Positions 19,894 through 29,540 of a DNA stretch of 64,000 bases are shown here, piece by piece; the stretch's first letter is position 1, and the number at the start of each line of letters is the position of its first letter. Where the stretch lies: the NCBI GenBank assembly GCA_964403175.1, contig CAYOFH010000001.1, positions 23,334-87,333 on the forward strand, given 5' to 3'. Below the pieces are notes generated by a model. That model saw nothing but the letters and a program-made list of their open reading frames with translations. It did not search any database and was not told where the DNA came from. The stretch is from Marinilabilia sp964403175 (lineage in GTDB: Bacteria; Bacteroidota; Bacteroidia; Bacteroidales; Marinilabiliaceae). A program made the position numbers and the translations under genes.

Positions 19894-20490
19894 CTAATAA
19901 TCAGAATTCTTAATTTTTCGTACCCGCCCATCTTCTAATAAATATTTTTGTCCGCTCTCAGGACAAACAGCAGTACGTTTGTTATCAAACACCAGTGGAT
20001 GACCAAATTCACTCATCCATCCGGTATGACGGGCTGGGTTTCCCACCACCAGAGCATAATCAGGAACATCCCGGGTAACTACTGCTCCAGCCCCGATAAA
20101 AGCATACCTTCCGATGGTATAACCACAAACAATTGTTGCATTAGCCCCAATAGTAGCCCCTTCTTTCACAAAAGTCTGCTCATATTGATCACGCCTGGGC
20201 ACCGCACTTCTGGGATTGGAAACATTGGTAAAAACGCAGGACGGTCCTAAAAATACATTATCTTCACATATCACACCTGTATAAATAGAAACATTGTTCT
20301 GTACTTTAACATTATTTCCCAGCTTTACTCCCGGCGAAACCACCACATTTTGCCCAAGACTGCATTCAGCGCCAATGCTGCATCCACCCATAATATGACA
20401 AAAGTGCCATATCCTTGTTCCCCTTCCTATTTCACATCTGTCATCAACTACAGCTGTGGGGTGAATTTCGGGTAAAAAAAGTTCTTCCAT
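19894..20490 (-). CDS. wbpD: UDP-2-acetamido-3-amino-2,3-dideoxyglucuronate N-acetyltransferase
   Basis: Left-handed beta-helix acetyltransferase of 198 residues that N-acetylates the 3-amino group introduced by WbpE. The hexapeptide-repeat core runs from IHPTAVVDD through GTRIWHF, SLGQNVVVSPGV, VKVQNNVSIYTGV and GPSCVFTNVSNPRS to GAGAVVTRDVPDYALVVG. These words are almost diagnostic for WbpD/WlbB. The start ATG at 20490 is 12 bases after the wbpE-type stop. It acts as a trimer in the cytoplasm using acetyl-CoA. Confidence 0.94.
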   Translation of the reverse strand: MEELFLPEIHPTAVVDDRCEIGRGTRIWHFCHIMGGCSIGAECSLGQNVVVSPGVKLGNNVKVQNNVSIYTGVICEDNVFLGPSCVFTNVSNPRSAVPRRDQYEQTFVKEGATIGANATIVCGYTIGRYAFIGAGAVVTRDVPDYALVVGNPARHTGWMSEFGHPLVFDNKRTAVCPESGQKYLLEDGRVRKIKNSDY

Positions 20491-20502
20491 ATATGCTGTT
20501 TT

Positions 20503-21654
20503 CTAGTTGTTTTCAAAAAACTCTTTAATCTTACGAATAATAAAATCTTGTTGTTCTTCCGTTAACTCTGTATGCATAGGTAACGATAATACCTCATCAC
20601 ACAACATCTCACAAACCGGTAAACCATAATCTACCCTATTATAATATTTGTATACAGGCTGGAGATGCAATGGAACGGGATAATAAATCATAGATGGTAT
20701 TCCGGCATCAAACAACCAACTCTTCAGAGCATCTCTTTTAGCATCAGCAACCCGCAGGGTAAACTGATTGAACGAGTGATCAGTTTTACTGTCGTAAAGC
20801 GGAAGTTTAATTCCTTTAAGTCCTGAAAGACCTTCAAAATATTTTAGGGCAGCATTCTGCCGTCTCAGGATAAAATCATCCAGAAATTTTAATTTCCCGG
20901 TTAAAACTGCAGCCTGTATGGTATCCAATCTGGAATTCATCCCCACCCGTTCATTATAGTATTTTTTTTTGGATCCGTGATTCACAATCATTTTCAGGCG
21001 CTCAGCTATCTGAGCATCATTAGTAAAGCAGGCTCCTCCATCTCCAAAACACCCCAGATTTTTGGTTGGAAAGAATGAGGTACATCCAACATGCCCGATG
21101 GTTCCCAGCTTTTGAGAATTCCCGTTAACCCTGTAATGCGTCCCAAGACTTTGAGCTGTATCTTCAATTACATAAAGACTGAAATGCCGGGCTATTTCCA
21201 TCAAATGGGTCATTGCAGCACCCTGTCCGAATAAATGAACAGGAATCAGAACTTTGGTTCTCGGGGTCAGGGCTTCCAAAACTTTGCCCGGATCAATATT
21301 GAAAGTATCGGGATCAACATCTACCAATACCGGTTGAAGTCCCAATAAAGCAATAACTTCCATCGTTGAGACAAATGAAAAAGAAGAGGTAATAACCTCA
21401 TCACCTGGTTGCAGATCGAGAGCCATCAGCGCAGCCTGAAGGGCATCTGTTCCATTGCCGCAGGGAATAACGTGCTGTACTCCCAAATAATTGGCCAAAG
21501 CATCAGAAAACTCCTTTACTTCCTGCCCGTTGATGTAGTTTCCCTGATGCAGGACTCTCTGTATGGCCGGATCTATACTACCACGCAGACGTCCATACTG
21601 ACCGGCAATGTCAACCATCTGGATATCTGATCTTTTATTTTTGACTTCAGTCAT
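20503..21654 (-). CDS. wbpE: PLP-dependent UDP-3-keto-sugar aminotransferase (WbpE/WlbC type)
   Basis: DegT/DnrJ/EryC1 aminotransferase that places the 3-amino group on UDP-2-acetamido-3-keto-glucuronic acid, with glutamate as donor. In the 383-residue product the PLP-binding Lys198 sits in FFPTKNLGCFGDGGA and the cofactor Asp165 in IEDTAQSLG. The N-terminal IQMVDIAGQY is the usual opening of this subgroup. ATG 21654 is preferred because it leaves 28 bases after the wzi stop. An in-frame ATG at 21693 would overlap wzi by 11 bases and add a lysine-rich leader; it cannot be ruled out. It lies directly upstream of wbpD. Confidence 0.9.
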   Translation of the reverse strand: MTEVKNKRSDIQMVDIAGQYGRLRGSIDPAIQRVLHQGNYINGQEVKEFSDALANYLGVQHVIPCGNGTDALQAALMALDLQPGDEVITSSFSFVSTMEVIALLGLQPVLVDVDPDTFNIDPGKVLEALTPRTKVLIPVHLFGQGAAMTHLMEIARHFSLYVIEDTAQSLGTHYRVNGNSQKLGTIGHVGCTSFFPTKNLGCFGDGGACFTNDAQIAERLKMIVNHGSKKKYYNERVGMNSRLDTIQAAVLTGKLKFLDDFILRRQNAALKYFEGLSGLKGIKLPLYDSKTDHSFNQFTLRVADAKRDALKSWLFDAGIPSMIYYPVPLHLQPVYKYYNRVDYGLPVCEMLCDEVLSLPMHTELTEEQQDFIIRKIKEFFENN

Positions 21655-21682
21655 TCTGCTGAATTTAATTTTTTCAATTTTT

Positions 21683-23335
21683 TCAAAATCCATAATTAAC
21701 ACCAATCCGCCCTGTAAATTTTCCTTCCCTGAAAAACGGAGGAAGATAACGTTCCCATTCAGGTCCGGTGATATTCTGACAACTCATTGAGAAAAACAAA
21801 TACCCGTCATTGATAATCTGCCACGAGCCTTTGATTGCAGTCTTTTCCATTTTCCATCTTACCTCATCCATAAATGGCAGCCCCCACCGTGGTTCATCCT
21901 GATTGATCTCATTGTATTCAGACTCTCTCCCTTCAATCAGAATTTCCTGATAATCCTCCCCTTTGCGCGCAATCAAATGAGACAACTCCAGTGTCAAACC
22001 GCGAATGGGCCTGTATTGAAAACTTAAAAACAACTCATCGCTGTTATCAGCCAAATAATGTCCCATATTATACCGGTTGGATTCCCAGGTAGTTGTAGGG
22101 ATCTTATGCCGGAAAACCATGGGGTGATTTCGGGTATACTCAAATGTAAAAGTACTGCCGGGAAACAAATTTGTGGCTCTTACACCGGCTTTAAGACTTA
22201 TATAATTGGATTGCTGTTCTTTATCAAACATTCTGTTGATGGAAATTTCATCCACAAAAAGTGTTGAGTAAAGATGCAGTTTATCAATTTGACGACTGCT
22301 TATGCCAAAAAACATCTGTGCATTTTGTCCAACCTCATTGGATGCCCCGTTGTAAGTATGATCTACTGATTTATAAAACAATAAAGGATTAAGAAAAGCG
22401 GGGTTAACGTTTGCATCTGCATAAACAATGCTGTTACCTGCAGAAACATATAAACGTGGCATCGGACGTATGGTTATTAAATTGGCTGCCACATATTTAT
22501 TGGCAAACAATTCACGTGTTCCGTCATAATAATTAAAAGATCGCGCGCTGTCCACGACTTCTGAAACCAGCCATCCATGCATATACTGTAGCTCAAACCA
22601 GGGTAACGGGCTGATGGAAAGAGACAAATATGCATGCGAAGGGGTGTTGCCAGAAAAAATATTAGCCCCGTTGTAGCCATATCCCCAACTGAAATGGTCT
22701 TTGTGCAACCCGATTTTCCCCCAATCCCACGACCAGGTTATACCCCCACGAGCCTCACTGTAATCGCCACTGTGATCATCATCTTTGTAAACTGCCCCTC
22801 TACGGGAAATAAGATAATCAGGACCTCCGAGTATTTTTGATTCATGATTATCGCGCAGACCGCCATAAAACCCAAACTGACTACCGATGGTGCCATGCAC
22901 CTCACCTCCGTTAAACCGGTGGTAAGCCATTTCGTCTCCCGAAAGAAAAACTTCCAGTCCCAAAACAGGATTTACTGTAAGCTGAAAAGCAGAATCAGAG
23001 TAATAGAAGAGATCAAAACGTTTGTTCTCCGGCCTTGATCTTGTTAATTCTTTTGCATAATCACGAAGATAAAAATCAATCTCCTGTTGCAGTCGCGATG
23101 AAAGTCCCTGTTCCTGTGATGCGGCAACTAATTGTTCTGAGATAAACTTTCGTCCGTAAGGTTTTACCATAGTATTTATATCTATAACTCCAATCGCCGC
23201 GAGTTCATCCAGCAGTTCATAAATCCCGCTGTTATCCATATGCACAGGAACATACTGTCCTTTAACATCAGTGCAAAGACAGGAGACCAGCCATAGCAGG
23301 AACAATCCAAATTTTATATTATTTTTCTGATTCAT
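21683..23335 (-). CDS. wzi: Wzi-family capsule assembly outer-membrane protein
   Basis: A 550-residue exported beta-barrel protein. From the chosen ATG (23335) a signal peptide is clear: a lysine pair region, a hydrophobic core FGLFLLWLVSCLC and a likely cleavage before QYVPV. An earlier in-frame start would place residues before the signal and is unlikely. The rest is rich in alternating aromatic and polar residues (GITWSWDWGKIGLHKDHFSW, TFTFEYTRNHPMVF) and ends in a phenylalanine (NYGF), as outer-membrane barrels do. Wzi proteins hold capsule or link it to the cell surface. Its place directly ahead of wbpE suggests that the polymer made here stays attached as capsule. Confidence 0.87.
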   Translation of the reverse strand: MNQKNNIKFGLFLLWLVSCLCTDVKGQYVPVHMDNSGIYELLDELAAIGVIDINTMVKPYGRKFISEQLVAASQEQGLSSRLQQEIDFYLRDYAKELTRSRPENKRFDLFYYSDSAFQLTVNPVLGLEVFLSGDEMAYHRFNGGEVHGTIGSQFGFYGGLRDNHESKILGGPDYLISRRGAVYKDDDHSGDYSEARGGITWSWDWGKIGLHKDHFSWGYGYNGANIFSGNTPSHAYLSLSISPLPWFELQYMHGWLVSEVVDSARSFNYYDGTRELFANKYVAANLITIRPMPRLYVSAGNSIVYADANVNPAFLNPLLFYKSVDHTYNGASNEVGQNAQMFFGISSRQIDKLHLYSTLFVDEISINRMFDKEQQSNYISLKAGVRATNLFPGSTFTFEYTRNHPMVFRHKIPTTTWESNRYNMGHYLADNSDELFLSFQYRPIRGLTLELSHLIARKGEDYQEILIEGRESEYNEINQDEPRWGLPFMDEVRWKMEKTAIKGSWQIINDGYLFFSMSCQNITGPEWERYLPPFFREGKFTGRIGVNYGF

Positions 23336-23473
23336 TAAGCAAAAGTATATTTGAGCCAACTCCAAAAATTTATTCTGTTGTCAATATCTTCGCCACACAA
23401 AACCGCACTCCTCATTACCAACAAGATAATTCATATTCACAAATCCTCTACAAAAAAGCTTCTTGGAGAATAC

Positions 23474-24595
23474 TCATTTATCTTCATTAATTCTTTTGTT
23501 CTCAAAAACATCAAACATTCTTTTTCCCACAACCTGTGGAGTGGCATTCTCCCGAAACCATCTTACCGAAGCCGCTGCAATTTCCTGCATTTTTTCCGGA
23601 TTCTCCAGCAGCCCGGCGATGGTTTCTTCCAGATCTTCCGGATCACAACTAACCACCGGGATATCAGGATAACATTTTCTTGCCCAATCCTCCATTCTGC
23701 AAATTACCACACATCCACGTGAAAGACCTTCAATGGCGAGCAATCCGAACGTGTGAGTAAACTGATCCACAAGAATATGGGCTTTCTCAAGATTTTTTAA
23801 AACTTCTTTGTTGGTCATCCTCCGTGAAACATACTCAATATTAAACCCGGAGTTTAGATTTGCAATAGCCGCCTCCACGTATTTTGTTCCTTTTAATTCC
23901 AGATGAGACGGAAAATGCATCACTTTCCATTTTTGAACGTTGCAATAACGTTCCAGATTTACCGGTTCTTCGGGCGGATCAGCCATTAACCACATAGGTA
24001 AAGCAAGATATGGTTTCTTTAGATATCCGGAAGTGTTGGGTCGGGAAAAAACATAATCCGCTTTAGCTTCAAAATTCTCAATTTTTTTTCGTTTACTTTC
24101 AGGCTGATGACATAAGCAATAGTGTTGTTTTCTTTCGTCGTTACAGTACCAGCAATCGCTGTATTTTTTCATATTCAACTCATCGTGAGGATTTTTCTCT
24201 GCGCACCCCGGAAAAAAAAAGGCCACTCTTTTTCCAAAAAACCTGAGAATAGACAGATCCCTGTGGTTTTCAAAAAAAGTAACAGGGGAAACAAAATAAA
24301 AAAGATCATATTTAAACAAAACCGACCAGAAAAAAAAGAACCTGATTATAGTGTTAACAGGTCTTAGCACATAGCGGTTATTAACAAGTTTAATCAGCCC
24401 CCGTTTTCTAACCGATCTAAATTGAATAATTTCTTTATCCACAGGATAACCAAACTCATGAGCACGATACACAAAGCTGCATGCCCTGTACCCGACGCTC
24501 CTCAGGGCACGCGCTATGTAGCGGGCATTCCCTGCAGTGTTGCCGGGCCCAACAAACACCCGGGTTCTAGCCCCTTGTTTTCCTGTACTCATCAA
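23474..24595 (-). CDS. GT-B-like glycosyltransferase with a cysteine cluster
   Basis: A 373-residue protein whose C-terminal half (MHFPSHLELKGT, then FGLLAIEGLSRGCVVICR near 280-300) matches the donor domain of GT4-like transferases. Residues 131-163 contain Cys131, Cys148, Cys151, Cys160, Cys162 and His163 (CWYC and CLCH), a possible metal site or disulfide-rich insert not usual in GT4 enzymes. The start overlaps the deacetylase-like gene upstream by 29 bases. Two adjacent ATGs (24595 and 24592) can serve. Function in repeat-unit synthesis is inferred from context. Confidence 0.7.
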   Translation of the reverse strand: MMSTGKQGARTRVFVGPGNTAGNARYIARALRSVGYRACSFVYRAHEFGYPVDKEIIQFRSVRKRGLIKLVNNRYVLRPVNTIIRFFFFWSVLFKYDLFYFVSPVTFFENHRDLSILRFFGKRVAFFFPGCAEKNPHDELNMKKYSDCWYCNDERKQHYCLCHQPESKRKKIENFEAKADYVFSRPNTSGYLKKPYLALPMWLMADPPEEPVNLERYCNVQKWKVMHFPSHLELKGTKYVEAAIANLNSGFNIEYVSRRMTNKEVLKNLEKAHILVDQFTHTFGLLAIEGLSRGCVVICRMEDWARKCYPDIPVVSCDPEDLEETIAGLLENPEKMQEIAAASVRWFRENATPQVVGKRMFDVFENKRINEDK

Positions 24596-25262
24596 CTAAA
24601 TCTTCCAATTTGACAAATTCAATATCTTTTTCCAACAACTGCTCCAGCAAAGTGGCAGATCCCTTTCCCAGATTCCGGAACCCCGACAAATGCTCAGGAT
24701 CCTGATAAAAGGCTTTTGCACCTTTATATCTTTCCAGACTCTCTGTATTAATGAATATATGAACCGGATGAAAATTGACAATATTCAAATCTGCACCGGG
24801 ATCCAGCTCCATTTCTTTAAATGATTTTCTGAAAGAAAAATGCAAATAATCTTCCCAGTTGAACGGAATTCGCAAAAGATCATTCCAAAGAGGAAGAATT
24901 TCCAGATTCCGGCTATAGGGCAAACAAACATTACTCTCATATTCAAATCCCATTCTTCCAAACAGATCAATCAACGCATTGCTTACCAGCGATGAATGCG
25001 ATCGAATGCCACGAGCCTGCGGAAACTGTTGCCTGAGACGCTCAACAATAACTTCCGGTTTATCTTTTTTCCCACTCATTAAAGGATTGAAATTAGGATG
25101 TACACCTATCTCAAACTGTTTTTTATCAAGCCCGTTCAACAAGCCGGTGGAATGAGTTGCAAAAAGGGTGCAGGGTACTCCCGACTTGGAAATAAGTTCC
25201 AGCGTGTGTCCCAAAACCTTATCCGGGGCCCAGTCAATATCGATGGTAATAACTGTTTTCAT
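24567..25262 (-). CDS. NodB-like polysaccharide deacetylase-family protein
   Basis: A 231-residue protein with a divergent carbohydrate esterase 4 fold. Asp8 and Asp10 in TIDIDW correspond to the catalytic Asp-Asp motif, His55 in EIGVHPNFNP to the metal-ligand region, and Arg87-Ser-His89 to motif 3. It has no signal peptide, so it would act in the cytoplasm on a nucleotide-sugar or lipid-linked glycan rather than on finished polymer. The 3' end overlaps the next glycosyltransferase by 29 bases. Upstream is a 275-base spacer in which nothing clear is seen. Confidence 0.75.
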   Translation of the reverse strand: MKTVITIDIDWAPDKVLGHTLELISKSGVPCTLFATHSTGLLNGLDKKQFEIGVHPNFNPLMSGKKDKPEVIVERLRQQFPQARGIRSHSSLVSNALIDLFGRMGFEYESNVCLPYSRNLEILPLWNDLLRIPFNWEDYLHFSFRKSFKEMELDPGADLNIVNFHPVHIFINTESLERYKGAKAFYQDPEHLSGFRNLGKGSATLLEQLLEKDIEFVKLEDLVDEYRKTRG

Positions 25263-25537
25263 AATTTACCCTTTTACCCATGTTTTTATTAAATTAAGAA
25301 GTCCGAGTTTGGATGATCAGGGATCAGAAGTTAGAAAAATCATATAAAACTGAGATTTCAAACTCTTACCGAAACACCCTTTTGTAAACAAACAATTTAA
25401 TTTACCTCATAAACATTCCATTCTAGTTTTATCTCATTCATTTTCCAATTTTCAGCATCTGCCCTTTAACTTCCGGTCCCCGGTATTAAAACCATTATCC
25501 GTTACACACCCATCCCGAGGTTCAAATGGCCCTGAAT

Positions 25538-27418
25538 TTAGCCCACTTCCTCTCCAAACACTCTAAGCCACCATTCAAAACTAAGCAAGGACCAGATAAG
25601 CAGGCGCCGGTTTTGCTTTCCACTCATGTGTTCATTCATCAGCCTGCGCGCCACATCCGGATTGATGTATTGATATAATCTGGCATCATCACTAAAAAGC
25701 AACCGTTTGATATAGTCCATACTTTCCCCTTTGAACCAACTGGCATCCGGGGCTGAAAAGCCCTGTTTATGTCCTTTGCAATAATCTGCCGGCACATATT
25801 TCTGAAGCATCTGTCTGAGTAAAATTTTTCCGTCGGTAGATGGAGATTTAAACTGGTAAGCTTTACTGGTCAAATCATTTTCATTAATACGGGTAATCTT
25901 TTCCCAATCACGTAACTTCAACTCGACAGGAACCTGCATGGCAAAATCCACTAAATCGTTATCCAGGAAAGGCAGCCGCGTTTCAAGTCCATGTGCCATG
26001 CTCAATTTATCTTCGACCAAAAGCAGTCCGTGCAGAAAAGTCTTACTTTCAAAATATAAAGAGTTATTGATAAAAGACTTCGGCTCAGAACCTCCCGACA
26101 AGTGATTGTCGAGAAGGTTTTTAAAAACGCGGGCAGGACGCTCAAAATCCCATTCGTCTCCCGTTCCGGCATTAAAAAACGACTTCCGCCATTCATCAGG
26201 CACCAATCGTTGCCAGTATTTAAAATAGTGGTCGGCAAAACCATTCTGGTATCCATTGATGGTATTATGATAATACCGCCAGGGATAGCCGGCAAACAAC
26301 TCATCGCCTCCGGCCCCCGAAAGACAAACTTTCACGAAGCGCCCGGCCAGACGTGAGACATAGTAATTGGGGTATGATTGCCCCACCCTCAAATCTTCCA
26401 GATGACTGGTCAGTTCAGGCATCACACGCTCCATATCCCCTGCTTTGAGAACCACCTCATAATGTTCTGTTTTATATAAATTGGAGAGATATTCAGAACG
26501 ATTTCTCTCATCAAAATTAAGTTCGAGTCCTGATGCCGATGACAAATCAAAGCCCGCTGTAAATGATTTCAGGTTTTTAAATTTGCGTGAAGCCACACAG
26601 GTAATACCGCCACTATCCATCCCACCACTTAAATAAGCCCCGACTTCCACATCAGACATCAACTGTCGCTCCACAGCCATTTCAAAAAGACGCTGAAGCT
26701 CCTTTTCCGCTTCCTGCCGGTCCATCGAAACAGGACTAAAGTCAAAATCCCAGTATTTCTGAGGGGTTGACATATTATTCCCTGGCCTTATCTCCATAAA
26801 ATGGCCTGCCGGCAGAAGTCTGACATTTTCAAAAAGTGTCAGGTCACTAAAGATATTCTGGAAAGAAAAGTATTCCATTAACGCATTATTGGAAACATTA
26901 AAACGGAAAGCCGGGTGCTGTTTCAAAGCCTTAATTTCTGACCCAAACAGGAACACTTCAGGATTATTCATATAATACAGCGGTTTTATACCATACCTGT
27001 CACGTCCCAGAAGCAACTTGCCATCTCGAACAAACCACGCGGCAAAGGCAAACATTCCGTTAAAACGCTCAATAGCACTGGTGCCCCAGAAATGTAGAGC
27101 ATTCAGAACCACCTCTGTATCAGAAGTACCACGGAATTTATACCCTTCGGATTCCAACTCTTTCCTTAATTCCGGATAATTATAGACTTCTCCGTTATAG
27201 GATAATATCACCTGCCCATCGAAACTTTTCATTGGTTGATGACCCGTTTCACCAAGGTCCAGAATGGCAAGCCTTCGATGGCCCATCCCAACAGGGCCTG
27301 ACGTCCAAACACCTTTTCCGTCGGGTCCCCTGTGGGCAAGAACCGCTGCCATTTTATTACAAAGATCCCTGCTTACTTCCTGATTTTTATGATTTAATAC
27401 ACCTGCTATTCCACACAT
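25538..27418 (-). CDS. asnB: Asparagine synthase-like glutamine amidotransferase
   Basis: A 626-residue class II amidotransferase fused to an AsnB synthetase domain. Cys2 is the glutaminase nucleophile (MCGIAGV), with RGPDG near 30-34 and NGEVYN near 75-80. The ATP pyrophosphatase loop is SGGMDS at 264-269. Length is near that of AsnB. In polysaccharide clusters such proteins often amidate uronic acid carboxyl groups rather than making asparagine. With WbpA/B/D/E in the same locus, amidation of a diacetamido-uronic acid is a reasonable inference. It begins inside the last 13 bases of the upstream aminotransferase gene. Confidence 0.88.
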   Translation of the reverse strand: MCGIAGVLNHKNQEVSRDLCNKMAAVLAHRGPDGKGVWTSGPVGMGHRRLAILDLGETGHQPMKSFDGQVILSYNGEVYNYPELRKELESEGYKFRGTSDTEVVLNALHFWGTSAIERFNGMFAFAAWFVRDGKLLLGRDRYGIKPLYYMNNPEVFLFGSEIKALKQHPAFRFNVSNNALMEYFSFQNIFSDLTLFENVRLLPAGHFMEIRPGNNMSTPQKYWDFDFSPVSMDRQEAEKELQRLFEMAVERQLMSDVEVGAYLSGGMDSGGITCVASRKFKNLKSFTAGFDLSSASGLELNFDERNRSEYLSNLYKTEHYEVVLKAGDMERVMPELTSHLEDLRVGQSYPNYYVSRLAGRFVKVCLSGAGGDELFAGYPWRYYHNTINGYQNGFADHYFKYWQRLVPDEWRKSFFNAGTGDEWDFERPARVFKNLLDNHLSGGSEPKSFINNSLYFESKTFLHGLLLVEDKLSMAHGLETRLPFLDNDLVDFAMQVPVELKLRDWEKITRINENDLTSKAYQFKSPSTDGKILLRQMLQKYVPADYCKGHKQGFSAPDASWFKGESMDYIKRLLFSDDARLYQYINPDVARRLMNEHMSGKQNRRLLIWSLLSFEWWLRVFGEEVG

Positions 27419-28512
27419 TCGATCAATTTTTCAACAACTTCATCCTGTTCGGCATTTGTCATATCATGATACATGGGCAAAACCAGGGTTTCTTCAAATG
27501 CACGTATACTCCCGGGAAATTGTCCGCGTAAGCGGGCCCCTCCATCCTGAAAAGCAGGATGCCGGTGCAGGGCAAAAGTCCCGATTTGAACTTCAATTCC
27601 CAGAGCCCTCATTTGCTTCATTACTTTATCACGTCCGCGAATCAACACCGCAAAACTCTGATAAGAGTGAGTTCCCTGCTCCGTAGTTTTTTGAACACTT
27701 ATATTATCATGTCCCTCAAGCAATTTGATATAGCGATTGGCCAATGCCCGTCGTTTATTCAGCAGGTCGTCAATCACTTCCATCTGGGCAAGCCCCACAG
27801 CTGCCAGAATATTACTCATTTTGTAGTTCGACCCGGTACTCAGAAACATTATTTCTTCTCTATCGGCAGATAAGCCCATTCCAAAATGCTTATATCGCCT
27901 TAAAGCCTCTGCCCAAGCAGGATGCTGAGTGGTTACCATTCCGCCCTCTCCGGTGGTAATAAATTTCCGTGGATGAAAACTAAAAACTGTCATATCACTC
28001 CACAGCCCGGTTTTTTGTTTTTTAAAAGAACTTCCAAGTGCGCAGGCTCCGTCTTCGATAATCAATATTTCATGCTTTTCTTTTATCTCATGAAAATGAG
28101 TGTGATTAACCGGGTTTCCAAACAAAGAAACAGGAACAACAGCCTTGGTGACAGGCGATATGGCCTCTTCCATTTTTCTGATATCCATCAGCATTGTCTC
28201 CGGATCAACATCCACGATGACAGGAACAGCTCCCACAATATTAACGGCATGGGCGGTGGCGGGATAAGTAAAATCCGGAACAATAACCTCATCGCCCGGG
28301 CCGATCCCCGCCACCCGGAAAGCTGTTTCCAGCCCGGTAGTACAAGAGGTAAATGCAACAGCATGCTTCACCCCCAGATAATTTGCCACAGCCATTTCAA
28401 ACTGACCCGTTACAGGCCCTTCGGTTAAAAAACCGCTATCCAGCACATCATTGACCAGCTCTTTAACGCGGTTATTGATAAATGGTCGTATCAGGGGTAT
28501 CCTGTAGCTCAT
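27406..28512 (-). CDS. DegT/DnrJ/EryC1-family sugar aminotransferase
   Basis: A 368-residue PLP enzyme. Lys183 in FSFHPRKFITTGEGG is the Schiff-base lysine and Asp154 in IIEDGACALG contacts the pyridine nitrogen. SCTTGLE near 56-62 and DFTYPAT near 80-86 are typical of sugar aminotransferases. It is distinct from the WbpE-type enzyme in this locus, so the polymer may contain a second amino sugar, or the enzyme may serve another keto-sugar. The matching dehydratase is not obvious here. Stop and start bases are shared or adjacent with both neighbours (28512 and 27406), a tight operon. Confidence 0.88.
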   Translation of the reverse strand: MSYRIPLIRPFINNRVKELVNDVLDSGFLTEGPVTGQFEMAVANYLGVKHAVAFTSCTTGLETAFRVAGIGPGDEVIVPDFTYPATAHAVNIVGAVPVIVDVDPETMLMDIRKMEEAISPVTKAVVPVSLFGNPVNHTHFHEIKEKHEILIIEDGACALGSSFKKQKTGLWSDMTVFSFHPRKFITTGEGGMVTTQHPAWAEALRRYKHFGMGLSADREEIMFLSTGSNYKMSNILAAVGLAQMEVIDDLLNKRRALANRYIKLLEGHDNISVQKTTEQGTHSYQSFAVLIRGRDKVMKQMRALGIEVQIGTFALHRHPAFQDGGARLRGQFPGSIRAFEETLVLPMYHDMTNAEQDEVVEKLIECVE

Positions 28513-29540
28513 CAGTTTAATATTTGGTTTACCATAAACTCTGTAACATCCTGGTGATCTTCAAGTATTTTTTCTGCCTGCCGGGATCCATTGCTTTTGG
28601 TACCAGGCCGGCTCAACAACATAGCAGCGCTTTTTAAAGCGATTCGCTGCTCCTTTTCTGATGTACCGAAATTCAGTACCATTCCATATTTCTCTTCAAG
28701 ATAAATAAGGTTTCCCAGTCTGAAATCAGCCAGATAGATCGCGGGAGTACCCAGGATGGCAGCCTCTGTAGCCATCGTTGCCCCCTCGCCTACCATAACA
28801 GTCGCATAAAACAATAAATCGTGAATCTGATGTGATTCCAGATTAAGCCTTAACGGCTCCAGTTCTGCCGGAAGTGCCCCTTCCGAACTGACAAAAACAC
28901 GACCAAACTGCTCCAGGCTCCTTACCAGCTGGATTTTTCCATCGTTGGTGAAACCATGTTTCCCATGATCATGCACAGCTGACCAACCAACAAAACGTAC
29001 AATGGCAAAAGAGTCATTGGGCTTAAGATTCAAAAGGTCCAGCACACTTGGATCAGGCGAGAAATATCGTGGATGCAAATAACTAAGCTCCATCAATCCG
29101 TTAAATCGCTTATGCCCTAAACCCAAATCTTTTAAAAAGCACTCCGGGGTATAGACCTTTTTGCTGAATGGTTTTATAAAAAACCGGTAAATTCCTGTGT
29201 TTTCTGTATCTGTAAAGGTGATGTAAGGTTTTTTCAACAGCCAGGAAGCAGGTCCCGAATAAATTGTGCTAAAATCAAGAAACAAATCGGGTTTAAATCT
29301 TTTGGCCCGCAAGTATTGCCTCCATGAGGTAATCAAAAGATACCAGATTTTCCCTATAGAGGTGCGCCCCCCTTTTCCTCTGTTAACAAACGGGATCTGA
29401 TAATAGTTAAGCAAATTAACCACATGTTCACGATCACGGGCAGTAACAAGGAAAATATGTCCTTTATCTTCCATGATGCGGATAAAGTTCCGGAAATAAT
29501 GTACGTGAGCCGGATGGCCTATATCAAGGAAGATCCTCAT
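28512..29540 (-). CDS. DUF354 family protein (GT-B/UDP-GlcNAc epimerase-like fold)
   Basis: A 342-residue member of the DUF354 (COG1817) family. The N-terminus MRIFLDIGHPAHVHYFRNFI is characteristic. The later segment MVGEGATMATEAAILGTPAIYL is the donor-loop equivalent of UDP-GlcNAc 2-epimerases and MurG-like enzymes. The start at 29540 forms an ATGA overlap with the upstream acyltransferase stop, so translation is coupled. An upstream in-frame start would overlap that gene by about 80 bases and is rejected. The reaction is not known; a role in sugar precursor or repeat-unit synthesis fits the neighbourhood. Confidence 0.82.
   Translation of the reverse strand: MRIFLDIGHPAHVHYFRNFIRIMEDKGHIFLVTARDREHVVNLLNYYQIPFVNRGKGGRTSIGKIWYLLITSWRQYLRAKRFKPDLFLDFSTIYSGPASWLLKKPYITFTDTENTGIYRFFIKPFSKKVYTPECFLKDLGLGHKRFNGLMELSYLHPRYFSPDPSVLDLLNLKPNDSFAIVRFVGWSAVHDHGKHGFTNDGKIQLVRSLEQFGRVFVSSEGALPAELEPLRLNLESHQIHDLLFYATVMVGEGATMATEAAILGTPAIYLADFRLGNLIYLEEKYGMVLNFGTSEKEQRIALKSAAMLLSRPGTKSNGSRQAEKILEDHQDVTEFMVNQILN

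Noticed and set aside
27922..28428. 168-codon open frame on the plus strand
   Set aside because: It lies inside the DegT-type aminotransferase, whose PLP lysine and other motifs are clear on the minus strand.
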